Positions 34,201 through 45,111 of a stretch of 64,000 nt of DNA are shown here, piece after piece. Both the position numbers and the translations under genes were made by a program. The first letter of the stretch is position 1, and each line of letters begins with the position of its first letter. The notes under the pieces were generated by a model. It worked only from the letters and a program-made list of their open reading frames with translations. It was not told the origin of the DNA and did no database searches. The DNA is from Rhodanobacter panaciterrae (GTDB lineage Bacteria > Pseudomonadota > Gammaproteobacteria > Xanthomonadales > Rhodanobacteraceae): assembly GCF_014651895.1 (NCBI RefSeq), contig NZ_BMXT01000001.1:682001-746000 (forward strand), in the 5' to 3' direction.

Positions 34201-36866
34201 TCAGTGTCAACAGCGACGGCACGATCTCGGTGACGTCGAGTGCCGGCAACGCCAACGGTATCCTCGCGTCGGGCGTGAACGTGGGAGTGACCAGCACGGG
34301 CAGCATCACGGCGAGCGCGCTGAACGATGCGTTCGGCATCAACGGTGCCGCGACGACAGGTGACATCAGCGTCAACAGCGCCGGCGTGGTCTCGGCGACG
34401 TCGAGCGCCGGCAAGGCCGACGGCATCCTCGCGTCGGGCGTGAATGTGGGCGTGACCAGCACGGGCAACATCACGGCGACCGCGCTGGGCGATGCGTTCG
34501 GTATCCACGGCGCCGCGACCACGGGCGACATCAGCGTCAGCAGCGCCGGCACGATCGCGGCGACGTCGAGTGCCGGCAACGCCGACGGCATCCTCGCGTC
34601 GGGCACGAACGTAGGTGTGAACAGCACCGGAAATATCACGACGACCGCGCTGGGCGATGCATTCGGTATCGACGGTTCCGCGACCGCCGGCGACATCAAC
34701 GTCAGTAGCAGCGGTACGGTCTCGGCGACATCGAGCGCCGGCAAGGCCAACGGCCTCTTCGCCTCGGGCACAAACGTGGGTGTGACCAGCGCCGGCAGCC
34801 TCGCGGCGACCGGCTACAACTGGGCGGCGGGTATCGAGGCCCTGGGCAGCGGCGCGGCCTCGGTCAGCAACAGCGGCAACATCAGTACGTCCGCGACAAG
34901 CGCGACCGGCGGCCAGGCCTTTGGCGTGTATGCCAGCGGCGGCACCGGCGGTGCGACGGTCAAGAACACCGGCACGATCTCCGCATCGACCACGCAGGCC
35001 GGCGACACCGCGATCGGTGTGCTGGCCCAGGCGACGGGCCCGGTGCTGGTCAGCAACACCGGCACGATCTCGGCCTCGCAGCCGAATCAGGCCGTGGCGG
35101 TCAGCATGGCGTCGGCGGCCGGCTCGACGCTGATGAACACCGGCACGATCACGACGGTGTCGGCGCTGGAAGGCAACATCGCCGTCCAGGGCGGCGCCGG
35201 CGACACCACCATCCAGAACTTCGGCGACATCAACGGTGCGTTGGTGCTGGGCAGTGGCAACGACAGCTTCTACAACGGCAAGGGCGGCGTGTGGAACGTC
35301 GGCAACCATGCGACCGACTTCGGTGCGGGCGACGACACGATCAGCAATGCGGCCGGCGGCACGATCAATCTGGCCGATGCGGCGATCCGCCTGGGCAGCA
35401 GCGGCAGCGTCGGCAATGCGTTCAACAACGCCGGCACGATCAAGGTGACCGGTAACAGCCTGATCGACATGGGCGCCCGTGACAGCGCGGTGCCGCTGGC
35501 GGCAGCGTTCACGGCGACGGCGGTGCCTTCGCTCAATGCGCAGCCGCTGACCAACAACGGCGTGATCGACTTCCGTGACGGCCAGCCGAACGACATCCTG
35601 ACCGTCAACGGCGATCTCGCCGGCAACGGTCAGATCAATCTGGATGTCAGCCTGCTCAACCACACCAGCGACCTGTTGTACGTCAATGGCAACATCGTCA
35701 ACGGGGCGTCGCAGAAGGTGAACGTGTCTTTGGACGGCGGACTGCCGACCACGGAGCACACACCGATTCAGTTCGCGCACGTGAGCGGCGATGCGACCAG
35801 CAGTTCGTTCGTGAAGGGTCAGGTAACCGATCTGAGCCCGCGCAACTTCCTCGACATGCAGGTCAACGTGACCAGCAAGATCGACCCCAGCAACGCCAGC
35901 GCCGACGCGTTCTATGTGGATCTGGATGTGGCCGGCCTGAACGACTTCGGCACGCTGGCCGCGTCGATCGTCCCGGGCGCCACCAGCCTGATCAACAGCG
36001 AAGTCGGCACCTGGCGCCAGCGCATGGGCGTGGTGCCGCTGGCTGACGGTGACAAGGTCAGCGTGGCGCCGTGGGTGCGTGCGTTCGGCGACAGCGGTAG
36101 CGTCGACCCGCGGCACACCGCCGACAACTTCGGCCAGGGCGGCAACTTCGGCTACGACCAGTCCAACTCGGGTCAGGAGCTGGGTCTGAACCTCAACCTC
36201 CAGAGCGGTGTCAGCGTGGGTGCGTTGCTCGGGCAGTCCGAGGGTCATCAGAACCTCAATGGACAGGGCACCGGTTCGGATCGGATCAACGCCAACACCT
36301 ACGGCCTCTACGGCACCTGGATGTCGCCGAAGGGTTTCTACGTGGACGCGTCGTACCGCCGGGTGGATTTCAAGGCCAACCTGCGCTCGGTCGGCGGTGA
36401 GCAGCGTGCCAACGGCGTCGGTGACGTGTTCAACCTGGAAGCGGGCTATACCGCCTGGACCATGCCCGGTGGCGTGGACCTGACCCCGCAGTTCCAGTAC
36501 AGCTGGACCTCGATCCACAACATCGACACGCTCACCAGCGACCGCTTCAGCTTCACCTCGGACGGTGGCGTCTCCTGGCGCGCCCGCCTCGGTCTGGCCT
36601 TCAGCAAGACGATCAACGCGGCCGGCATCGTGTGGACGCCGTACGGCTCGGTCAACGCGATCCAGGAGATGGACGGCCAAAGCCGTTACCTGGTCGCCGA
36701 TCAGTTCACCGGTACCACCAGCACCAAGGGCACCAGCGGCATGGTGGAACTGGGTCTGGGTGCGCAGAAGGGCAAGCTGTCGGTGACCGGTGGCGTGAAC
36801 TGGACCGACGGTGGCGCGCAGCAGAACGTCTTCGGCGGTCAGGTGGTGCTGCGTTACACCTTCTAA
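31230..36866 (+). CDS. Giant repetitive autotransporter (type Va), adhesin-like
   Basis: An 1878-residue outer-membrane autotransporter. The N-terminus is an extended signal sequence of ~48 residues with a basic head and the hydrophobic MTFAASLALTGTGMAFA. The passenger (about 50-1575) is built of short beta-helix turns of the type NSGDISATAT / NTGSISAxxx, rich in Gly, Ala, Ser, Thr and Asn and nearly without Cys. Residues ~880-1200 are six near-identical ~55-residue blocks. The C-terminal ~300 residues (from SIVPGATSLINSEVGTWRQR) are the 12-strand beta-domain, ending in VVLRYTF with the required terminal Phe. No protease triad is evident. A GAGGGG site lies upstream of the ATG. It is followed, after two hairpins, by three coupled genes. 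Confidence 0.93.
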   Translation: MSGSKTKTGANKTRQGQARTYRVSPLVRAMRMTFAASLALTGTGMAFAGTCTVPSPSSVDCTGVFNASIVYPNVPDLTLVLGAGGVPTSVVPAAGAIGVDVTSPGNIGITSYAGISTDGAAGIHTSGSDSAMVLNAGNIYSRNAMAIDASSAGDVSVVNTGAATVYGVYDVTAVRAETTGAGTVASIDNQATGSATATSNYGNAIGLYGYATAGDIKINNDGAVSATSTYGLADGIFASGVNVDVTNGATGSITASGFNWAAGIEAQSYDLSTVTNSGDISATATANVNADPYYGTAGVYGHAFGIYATGGAAGVNATNSGHITADGVYATGVLAQGGGPITVSNSGDITIGSSGALTTYYATGIQASNNYENSAIAVSNTGSIAGYGAFAATGIAATATGNGSAVSVSNAGGISVASAGSNYSKGTGIFASGDAGAYVHNAASGTIAASGNGFAYGVQALTFNGDAHVVNDGSVTASADGGAKYSAHAVGVLASSLNGNATVSNTGSISAHAYSQGGATTRGIYAAGVGADVVNSGTITTDGGSSLGIGAVGSTGDVTVLNQGSIHASGNKYSSGTGISGASTYGDVSLTNSSGGDIVALGVFGANGMQGRSFYGDANVVNAGTIEVGSSDLSKFSQPNAIGIYAASRTGNVSVVNSGTILAQTKSNPIGIEAFTTGDGTTTVDNSGVIQAIGQKVSVWGIYTGGKGGGDISVHNSGAIEASTGAFHATGIWGYAGTYDYYGNSSVTGDISVVNDGTITAFSGNPVGKPSFYGLKGSRASGIWVYGDHTDVANTGSIKADGFAWASGIEANGTDQVTVTNSGDISVIATADDATRRIYGQAFGIKATGGAGGVSVTNSGAITATAPFNAIGIYAAAVDGDISVSSAGAVSATSTYGVANGILASGVNVGVTGTGNITTNALGDAFGINGAATTGDISVSGGAVSATSTNGMANGIFATGANVSVTGTGNITATALGDVFGIHGVATAGNISVNSDGTISVTSSAGNANGILASGVNVGVTSTGSITASALNDAFGINGAATTGDISVNSAGVVSATSSAGKADGILASGVNVGVTSTGNITATALGDAFGIHGAATTGDISVSSAGTIAATSSAGNADGILASGTNVGVNSTGNITTTALGDAFGIDGSATAGDINVSSSGTVSATSSAGKANGLFASGTNVGVTSAGSLAATGYNWAAGIEALGSGAASVSNSGNISTSATSATGGQAFGVYASGGTGGATVKNTGTISASTTQAGDTAIGVLAQATGPVLVSNTGTISASQPNQAVAVSMASAAGSTLMNTGTITTVSALEGNIAVQGGAGDTTIQNFGDINGALVLGSGNDSFYNGKGGVWNVGNHATDFGAGDDTISNAAGGTINLADAAIRLGSSGSVGNAFNNAGTIKVTGNSLIDMGARDSAVPLAAAFTATAVPSLNAQPLTNNGVIDFRDGQPNDILTVNGDLAGNGQINLDVSLLNHTSDLLYVNGNIVNGASQKVNVSLDGGLPTTEHTPIQFAHVSGDATSSSFVKGQVTDLSPRNFLDMQVNVTSKIDPSNASADAFYVDLDVAGLNDFGTLAASIVPGATSLINSEVGTWRQRMGVVPLADGDKVSVAPWVRAFGDSGSVDPRHTADNFGQGGNFGYDQSNSGQELGLNLNLQSGVSVGALLGQSEGHQNLNGQGTGSDRINANTYGLYGTWMSPKGFYVDASYRRVDFKANLRSVGGEQRANGVGDVFNLEAGYTAWTMPGGVDLTPQFQYSWTSIHNIDTLTSDRFSFTSDGGVSWRARLGLAFSKTINAAGIVWTPYGSVNAIQEMDGQSRYLVADQFTGTTSTKGTSGMVELGLGAQKGKLSVTGGVNWTDGGAQQNVFGGQVVLRYTF
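33867..34853 (+). repeat. Six ~165-bp tandem repeats within the autotransporter gene
   Basis: Units start at 33867, 34032, 34194, 34359, 34524 and 34689, that is every 165 bases except one of 162. Each encodes GDISVSSAGTVSATSSAGxA-like text followed by NGILASGVNVGVTSTGNITA and LGDAFGIxGAAT. The last unit diverges into TGYNWAAGIEA. A related single unit occurs earlier at the TYGLADGIFASGVNV segment. The units stay in frame, so copy-number change by slippage or recombination would lengthen or shorten the passenger without disrupting the frame. Confidence 0.93.
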
Positions 36867-36878
36867 GTGAAAAGGACG

Positions 36879-36929
36879 CCCGGTGCACGTTCGTGCACCG
36901 GGCCGATTGACCCGGCAGGACGTGCCGGG
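36879..36929 (+). terminator. Two hairpins between the autotransporter and the TIGR03032 gene
   Basis: CCCGGTGCAC-GTTC-GTGCACCGGG (36879-36902) and CCCGGCA-GGACG-TGCCGGG (36911-36929) lie in the 149-base gap. Neither has a U-tract, so they may attenuate or stabilise transcripts rather than fully terminate. The downstream genes could thus be expressed at a lower level from the same transcript. Confidence 0.5.
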
Positions 36930-37015
36930 CACGGACGAGCCAACACTTCCCATGGATGGGCGCCCATCAACTTTTGGCCGGTGCGGTAAGCACCTCGCCA
37001 TACAGGAGTAGCGAC

Positions 37016-38272
37016 ATGGCAAGAAAGAAGAATGACGACAAGACCACGCAGCCGCAGGACACCGCGGCACCGCAGGACAAGGCAGAGCTGGCTACCGGTC
37101 TGGATGTGGTGACGGCGGACACGTTGGCCGAAGCCGAAACAGGCACGCCGCCGGAGGCACCGGTGGAAGTGGCGCAGAACCCGGCACCGCCGCCGGCACC
37201 GACCGCGCCGCTGGACATCACCCAGCTCAAGGTCGACAAGAGCTGCTCGCGCAACCTGGCCACGTGGCTGGCCAGCAATCATCTTTCGCTGGCGATCTCG
37301 TCCTATCAATCCGGCCGGCTGTACCTGGTCGGCAGCGACAAGCAGGGACGCGTGTCGTTCTTCGAGCGCATTTTCGAGCGGGCCATGGGCATCGTCGGCA
37401 ACGCCCAGCGCATCTACCTCGGCGGCCTGTATCAGCTGTGGCGCTTCGAGAACGTGTTGCGCTCCAACGAAGTCATCCATGGCCAGTTCGACAAGTGCTA
37501 CGTGCCGCGCAACGCGCAGACCATCGGCGATGTCGACATCCACGAGCTGGGCATTTGCGCCGATGGCAAGGTGGTGTTCGTCAACACCAAGTATTCCTGT
37601 CTGGCGGAACTCAGCCAGACGCACAGCTTCAAGGCGATCTGGAAACCGAAATTCATCAGCAAGCTGGCGCCGGAAGATCGCTGTCACCTCAACGGCCTGG
37701 CGATGGTCGATGGCAAGCCCAAGTACGTGACCGCCGTCTGCAAGAGCGACACCGTCGACGGCTGGCGCGATCGCCGCCATGACGGCGGCGTGGTGATCGA
37801 CGTGGAGACCGACGAGATCGTCTGCGAAGGCCTGTCGATGCCGCATTCGCCGCGCTGGGCCAACGGCAAGCTGTGGGTGCTCAACGCCGGCACCGGCTAT
37901 CTGGGCTGGGTCGACTTCGCGACCAAAAAATTCGTGCCGCTGGCGTTCTGTCCGGGCTTTGCGCGCGGCCTGTCGATCATCGGCAACGTCGCCGCGGTCG
38001 GTTTGTCCAAGCCGCGCCATCAGCGCTTCGAGGGGCTGCAACTGGACGCGGAACTGCGCCAGCGCGACGCCGATGCGTGGTGCGGCGTGCAGATCATCTC
38101 GCTGACCAATGGCGATGTCCTGAACTGGATCCGCTTCGAGGGCGATGTCACCGAGTTGTTCGACATCAGCTTCCTGCCCAATGTGCGCAACCCGATGATG
38201 ATCGGCCTGCGCACGACCGAGATCCGCGACCTGATCACCTTTGAATCCACCGTCGGGAGTGCAGCACCATGA
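37016..38272 (+). CDS. TIGR03032/DUF4915 family protein of unknown function
   Basis: A 418-residue protein. The first ~65 residues are a disordered Lys/Gln then Pro/Ala-rich leader (PVEVAQNPAPPPAPTAPLDI) with no signal peptide. The rest shows the TIGR03032 pattern with repeated beta-propeller-like phrases: NHLSLAISSYQSGRLYLVGS, GDVDIHELGICADGKVVFVN, NTKYSCLAELSQTHSFKAIW, LSMPHSPRWANGKLWVLNAG and FCPGFARGLSIIGNVAAVGL. The family is uncharacterised. The ATG at 37016 follows GGAG; the upstream ATG at 36956 has no site. It overlaps the EF-hand gene by four bases. The context points to a partner of the autotransporter or calcium protein, by inference only. Confidence 0.8.
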   Translation: MARKKNDDKTTQPQDTAAPQDKAELATGLDVVTADTLAEAETGTPPEAPVEVAQNPAPPPAPTAPLDITQLKVDKSCSRNLATWLASNHLSLAISSYQSGRLYLVGSDKQGRVSFFERIFERAMGIVGNAQRIYLGGLYQLWRFENVLRSNEVIHGQFDKCYVPRNAQTIGDVDIHELGICADGKVVFVNTKYSCLAELSQTHSFKAIWKPKFISKLAPEDRCHLNGLAMVDGKPKYVTAVCKSDTVDGWRDRRHDGGVVIDVETDEIVCEGLSMPHSPRWANGKLWVLNAGTGYLGWVDFATKKFVPLAFCPGFARGLSIIGNVAAVGLSKPRHQRFEGLQLDAELRQRDADAWCGVQIISLTNGDVLNWIRFEGDVTELFDISFLPNVRNPMMIGLRTTEIRDLITFESTVGSAAP

Positions 38273-38781
38273 TGCCGACCAAGTCCGTTGCCATCCTGTT
38301 CACCGCGGCGCTCGCGCTGGCGGCCGCGTCGGTGGTGGGTGCACAGAGCGCCGGCGGTGTCGCCGCCACGCCCACGATCGCCGTCGGCGAGCCCGACCCC
38401 ACGGCGCATCGCCTGCCTGTGCACCCGCAGCAGCAGGAGCAGCAGGTCGAGGCCACCTTCGACGCGTGGGATGTCGACCACAACGGGTCCCTCTCGAAGC
38501 AGGAGTTCATCAACGGCTGGCGGCAGCTGCGTCAGGAAGGTGCCGTGCTGCAACAGTTGCGCGCGCAGTTCAACGCGCTCGATGTCGACAAGAGCGGCTC
38601 GCTCGATGCGCATGAGTACGCCCAGATGGCACTGGTCAAACGCCTGGGAAAGTCGGCGCCGTCATTTTCCAGCTTTGATGCGAACAAGAACGGACGGCTG
38701 GAATTTGCCGAGTACGTGAATGCCGTGCGCCAGCTGACGGCGGCGAAGCCGGCCACGGCCACAACGGCGAAGCAGCCATGA
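38269..38781 (+). CDS. Exported calcium-binding EF-hand protein (three EF loops)
   Basis: A 170-residue protein with a signal peptide (VAILFTAALALAAASVVGAQ). Three canonical EF loops are present: D68-V-D-H-N-G-S-L-S-K-Q-E79, D105-V-D-K-S-G-S-L-D-A-H-E116 and D137-A-N-K-N-G-R-L-E-F-A-E148. Each has the coordinating Asp/Asn at positions 1, 3 and 5 and Glu at 12. It is a predicted periplasmic calcium sensor or buffer. Both flanking genes overlap it by four bases, so all three are translationally coupled. Confidence 0.9.
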   Translation: MMPTKSVAILFTAALALAAASVVGAQSAGGVAATPTIAVGEPDPTAHRLPVHPQQQEQQVEATFDAWDVDHNGSLSKQEFINGWRQLRQEGAVLQQLRAQFNALDVDKSGSLDAHEYAQMALVKRLGKSAPSFSSFDANKNGRLEFAEYVNAVRQLTAAKPATATTAKQP

Positions 38782-39362
38782 CCGCCGGCGCCTCGTCGCG
38801 ACGGCGCGACACGCAAAAGGACACCCCCGTGGTCTTCAAAGTCATCCCGGTCTGGAAGCAGGTCACGCCGGAACTGAAGGCGGAGCTGGTCGATTTCTGG
38901 AAGAACAACAAGGCGATCGGCGATCCGGCGCGTGCCGCCGCGCGCACGGAGCAGGCGATCTGCATCGGCCGCGATGCCGACGGCGCGATCTGTGCGGTCG
39001 GCACCGCCCTGATTCGCGTGCTGCCGCGGCTGCTGCAGCCGATGTACTACTACCGCCTGTTCTTCGCCAAGAGCGTGCGCGGCCAGAAACAGATGCCGGC
39101 GTTCTTCAACCGCTGCCGGGAGGTGCTGCAGACCTACAACGCCTCGCTGCCGACGCCGGAAAGCCTGGGCGTGCTGATCGAGCTGGAGAGCGGTTTTCTC
39201 TCGACGTTCTACAAGCAGGCGCACGTGGCCGAAATGAATTCGACCTTCATCGGCTATTCGCCGCGTGGCTTGCAGTTGCGGGTGTCGTATTTCGACGGTG
39301 CGACGTTGCTGCCGCCGGTGACACCGGCGGGATTGCCGTTGACGCGCGTGAATCGGCCTTGA
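38778..39362 (+). CDS. Uncharacterised protein coupled to the EF-hand gene
   Basis: A 194-residue cytoplasmic-looking protein without a signal peptide. It contains TPELKAELVDFWKNNKAIGD, GAICAVGTALIRVLPRLLQP, LFFAKSVRGQKQMPAFFNRC and a final beta segment GLQLRVSYFDGATLLPP. The alternation of helices and strands with a Cys-poor core vaguely recalls GNAT acyltransferases, but I do not recognise the family. The ATG overlaps the EF-hand stop. An alternative GTG at 38829 has a better AAGGA site eight bases upstream and may be the true start. Confidence 0.65.
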   Translation: MTAGASSRRRDTQKDTPVVFKVIPVWKQVTPELKAELVDFWKNNKAIGDPARAAARTEQAICIGRDADGAICAVGTALIRVLPRLLQPMYYYRLFFAKSVRGQKQMPAFFNRCREVLQTYNASLPTPESLGVLIELESGFLSTFYKQAHVAEMNSTFIGYSPRGLQLRVSYFDGATLLPPVTPAGLPLTRVNRP

Positions 39363-39537
39363 CTGTCGGGGGATAGCAGGGCCAGTGGGGGAGGGTGAAT
39401 CGGAACTCAACCTCGGTAAGCAAGCGATAGCGCGAGTGACGCGTGGCAGCACGGTCACTCGGCTATCGGGACACGGACGTGTTTTTCGCCTCAGCGGGTC
39501 TGGGGTCATTCATCACATACATTTCGGGGATATCGTT

Positions 39538-41211
39538 ATGCCACTCCAGTCTCGCTTGTTGAGCTTCGCCATTGTTTCATCGCTCGCCGCCGTCTCCGCG
39601 CCGGCGTTTGCCTTCAACCCCAGCTTGGCAGGTCCGCCGGTCAGCGCCCTGCAGGCGCAGCTCGCGACGGCGCGTGCACGCACCTTGCTCGATGGTCCGG
39701 CCGCACCGGCCATCAAGCGCGCTGCTGCTGACGCGCTGGTTGCCGGTGACGTCAGCGTCGACAAGGACGGCACCGAGCACGTCCGCTTCAGCCGTACGTT
39801 CAACGGCCTGCCGGTCATCGGCGGCGACTTCGTGACGCACACCAAGGCCGGTCAGCTCAAGAGCATCAACCAGACGCTGTCGACCGTCGCACGTCCGGAT
39901 GTGGTGCCGACGATCAGCGCTTATGAGGCGACCGTGCAGGCCGGCGCCCAGTTCGGTACCAAGTTCACGACCATGCCGGCCGCGAAGCTGGTGGTGTATG
40001 CGCTGGGCAACGCGAGCGCGAACCCGGTGCTGGCGTATGAGGTGACCTACTCCGGCATCAAGGCCGACCAGACGCCGACCGACATGCATTACTTCGTCGA
40101 CGCCAAGACCGGCAAGATCCTGAACCAGTGGGACACCGTCGAGACGTTCCAGCCCGGTCCGGATCCCACCGGCGTATGCAAGGGCGCCGTGGCGTCGGTT
40201 GGCACCGGCAATTCGCTGACCGAAGGTGTCATCCCGGTCGACACCGTCCAGTGCGGCACCCAGTACCAGATGTACGACCTCACCCGTGGCAACGGCTTCG
40301 TCACCAACATGGCCCAGCTCACCAGCGGCAATGGCAGCATCTACGTCAGCACCACCGACGTCTGGGGCAACGGCGGCCTGACCAACTCGGCCACCGTGGC
40401 GGCGGACGCGCATTATGGCGTGTCGATGACCTGGGACTTCTACAAGACCAACTTTGGTCGCAACGGCATCGCCAATGACGGCAAGGGCGCGATGAGCCGC
40501 GTGCATTACGGCCGCAATTACGTCAATGCGTTCTGGTCGGATACCTGCTTCTGCATGACCTTCGGCGATGGCGACAACGGGGTGACCTACAACCCGCTAG
40601 TCGCGCTCGACGTGGCCGGCCACGAGATGTCGCACGGTGTGACCTCGCGCACCTCCCAGCTGGCCTACAGCGGCGAGGCCGGCGGCCTGAACGAGGCCAA
40701 CTCGGACATCATGGGCACGATGGTGGAGTGGTTCGCCAACAACCCGAACGATCCGGGCGACTACATCATCGGCGAGAAGGTTTACGCGAAGAACCCCGAT
40801 GGCACCAAGGGCCTGCGCTGGATGTTCAAGCCGTTCCTCGATGGTGCCTCGCCGGATTGCTACAGCAGCACCATCGGCCGCAAGGACGTGCATTACAGCT
40901 CCGGCGTGGCCAACCACTTCTACTACCTGCTGGCCGAAGGCGCGGTGGTGCCGGACAAGTTTGGGGCAGGCACGACCTTCAACCTCACCCCGGCGAGTCT
41001 GGTCTGTAACGGCAACACGGCGATCGTCGGCATCGGTCGCACCGACGCCGAGCAGATCTGGTACCGCGGCATGACCGTCTACATGACCACCAACACCAAC
41101 TATGCCGGTGCCCGTGCGGCCACCTTGAGCGCGGCAACCGACCTGTTCGGCGCCACCTCGACGCAGTACGCCGCGGTGGCAGCGGCGTGGTCGGCAGTGC
41201 TGGTCAACTGA
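39538..41211 (+). CDS. Secreted M4-family (thermolysin-type) metalloprotease
   Basis: A 557-residue preproprotein. A signal peptide (LLSFAIVSSLAAVSAPAFAF) is followed by an FTP/PepSY-like propeptide (about 30-220) and the catalytic domain with H362-E-M-S-H366 and the third zinc ligand E386 in GLNEANSDI. The second-half motif DVHYSSGVANHFYYLLAEG carries the transition-state His. No PPC or proprotein-convertase-type tail follows. The start at 39538 has GGGGA upstream; the longer frame from 39385 is not signal-like. It sits at the right end of the island and may process the exported proteins there. Confidence 0.93.
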   Translation: MPLQSRLLSFAIVSSLAAVSAPAFAFNPSLAGPPVSALQAQLATARARTLLDGPAAPAIKRAAADALVAGDVSVDKDGTEHVRFSRTFNGLPVIGGDFVTHTKAGQLKSINQTLSTVARPDVVPTISAYEATVQAGAQFGTKFTTMPAAKLVVYALGNASANPVLAYEVTYSGIKADQTPTDMHYFVDAKTGKILNQWDTVETFQPGPDPTGVCKGAVASVGTGNSLTEGVIPVDTVQCGTQYQMYDLTRGNGFVTNMAQLTSGNGSIYVSTTDVWGNGGLTNSATVAADAHYGVSMTWDFYKTNFGRNGIANDGKGAMSRVHYGRNYVNAFWSDTCFCMTFGDGDNGVTYNPLVALDVAGHEMSHGVTSRTSQLAYSGEAGGLNEANSDIMGTMVEWFANNPNDPGDYIIGEKVYAKNPDGTKGLRWMFKPFLDGASPDCYSSTIGRKDVHYSSGVANHFYYLLAEGAVVPDKFGAGTTFNLTPASLVCNGNTAIVGIGRTDAEQIWYRGMTVYMTTNTNYAGARAATLSAATDLFGATSTQYAAVAAAWSAVLVN

Positions 41212-41235
41212 GTCACCGTTGACGTGAGCAACCCG

Positions 41236-41299
41236 AAGTGTCCCGCACAAGCGGGACACTTCATTGAAAAGAAAACCGCGCATGCAGCGCGGTTTTTTT
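41236..41299 (+). terminator. Double hairpin terminator after the M4 protease gene
   Basis: AAGTGTCCCGC-ACAA-GCGGGACACTT (41236-41261) is an 11-bp perfect stem. It is followed by AAAACCGCG-CATGCAG-CGCGGTTTT (41272-41296) with a further run of T. The second is a textbook intrinsic terminator and could work in both directions, since an A-run flanks its left side. Confidence 0.88.
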
Positions 41300-41316
41300 A
41301 TGGGGCATTCAATGCT

Positions 41317-41502
41317 TCAGGCGCGGCCGTAGACGTCGTCGAAACGCACGATATCGTCCTCCCCCAGATAACTGCCGGACTGCACCTCGATCAGTTCCAG
41401 TGGTGTCTTGCCGGGATTGCGCAGACGATGTTTGCTGCCGAGCGGGATGTAGGTGCTCTGGTTTTCGCCGAGCAGGAATACCTTGTCGTCGCAGGTGACT
41501 TC
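41317..41502 (-). pseudogene. 3' remnant of a mannose-1-phosphate guanylyltransferase / mannose-6-phosphate isomerase gene (XanB/ManC-like)
   Basis: The minus strand encodes [40 protein letters not shown] and [20 protein letters not shown] before a TGA. This is the characteristic C-terminal cupin end of bifunctional XanB/AlgA/ManC enzymes, which supply GDP-mannose. Only ~61 codons remain; sequence upstream runs without similarity into the thioesterase 3' end, and no start codon with a ribosome site fits. The remnant is therefore a fragment, not a gene. Confidence 0.85.
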
Positions 41503-41547
41503 GTTTGCTGGCGCAAGGTACGGGCAGCCGGGACATGCATGAACCGG

Positions 41548-42029
41548 CTACGCGGTGGCGGCACGTATCGCTTCGGGCAATGGCACCGGCTTGCCGCTGG
41601 CCGGGTCCATCCACACCATCACCACGTGCCCGTCGCAATACAGCTGATCAGGATGTTCGGCGTCAATTACCCGATGCGCGATTGTCATCGAGCTGTTGCC
41701 CACCCGCTCGCAGAACAGCTGTACCTGCAACTGTGCAGGCCATGCGATGGGGTGGCGGTAGTTGATCTGGCTGGCGGCCATCACCGGCATCGCGTGATCG
41801 TCGAACCACGGTCCGGGCACGTGACTCAGCCACTGCAGCCGGGCCTCTTCCAGGTAGGTGAGGTAGTTGGAGTTGTTGACATGGTTGAACGCGTCGAGGT
41901 CACGCCAGCGCACGCCGAGTGAGGCGACATACAACGGAGTATCGGTGTCGGCTTTCGGCGCCATCCCGGTGGCATCGTGCGCAACCGGAGCATCGGCGGC
42001 CTTGGTCTGTGTGGTGGACTTGCGTGGAC

Positions 42030-42033
<4 letters not shown>
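41548..42033 (-). CDS. Acyl-CoA thioesterase (hot-dog fold, 4HBT family)
   Basis: A 161-residue protein. After a ~30-residue disordered leader, the 4HBT signature [20 protein letters not shown] carries the catalytic Asp. [20 protein letters not shown] and [15 protein letters not shown] follow. It probably hydrolyses acyl-CoA thioesters, with chain specificity unknown. The ATG overlaps the uvrA stop (ATGA), so it is coupled to uvrA. It is the intact paralogue of the remnant at 28589-28891. Confidence 0.92.
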
Positions 42034-44966
<2,933 letters not shown>

Positions 44967-45111
44967 TGCGCCGAGATATGGGGGAGAACCTTTACTATAC
45001 CAAGGAGTTTCATTAGTTCATTGTGCCAATCGGTCCAGCGGCCCCGTCACGGTTTCCTTTGCCGTGGTGGCTATGGCTAAATGACCGGCTTCAGCCATAC
45101 GGAGACGAGTC

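Noticed and set aside
33867..34853. Regular repeats suggestive of a CRISPR array
   Set aside because: The period is 165 bases, there are no unique spacers, and the units are translated in frame inside an autotransporter.
33909..37070. A 1053-codon open frame on the minus strand opposite the autotransporter
   Set aside because: It mirrors the plus-strand repeats, is Arg/Ala/Val-rich without domains and runs past the autotransporter ends; a GC-bias shadow.
44967..45111. LexA (SOS) box upstream of uvrA
   Set aside because: No TTAGTA-N6-TACTAA-like or CTG-N10-CAG palindrome was found in the gap on reading both strands.
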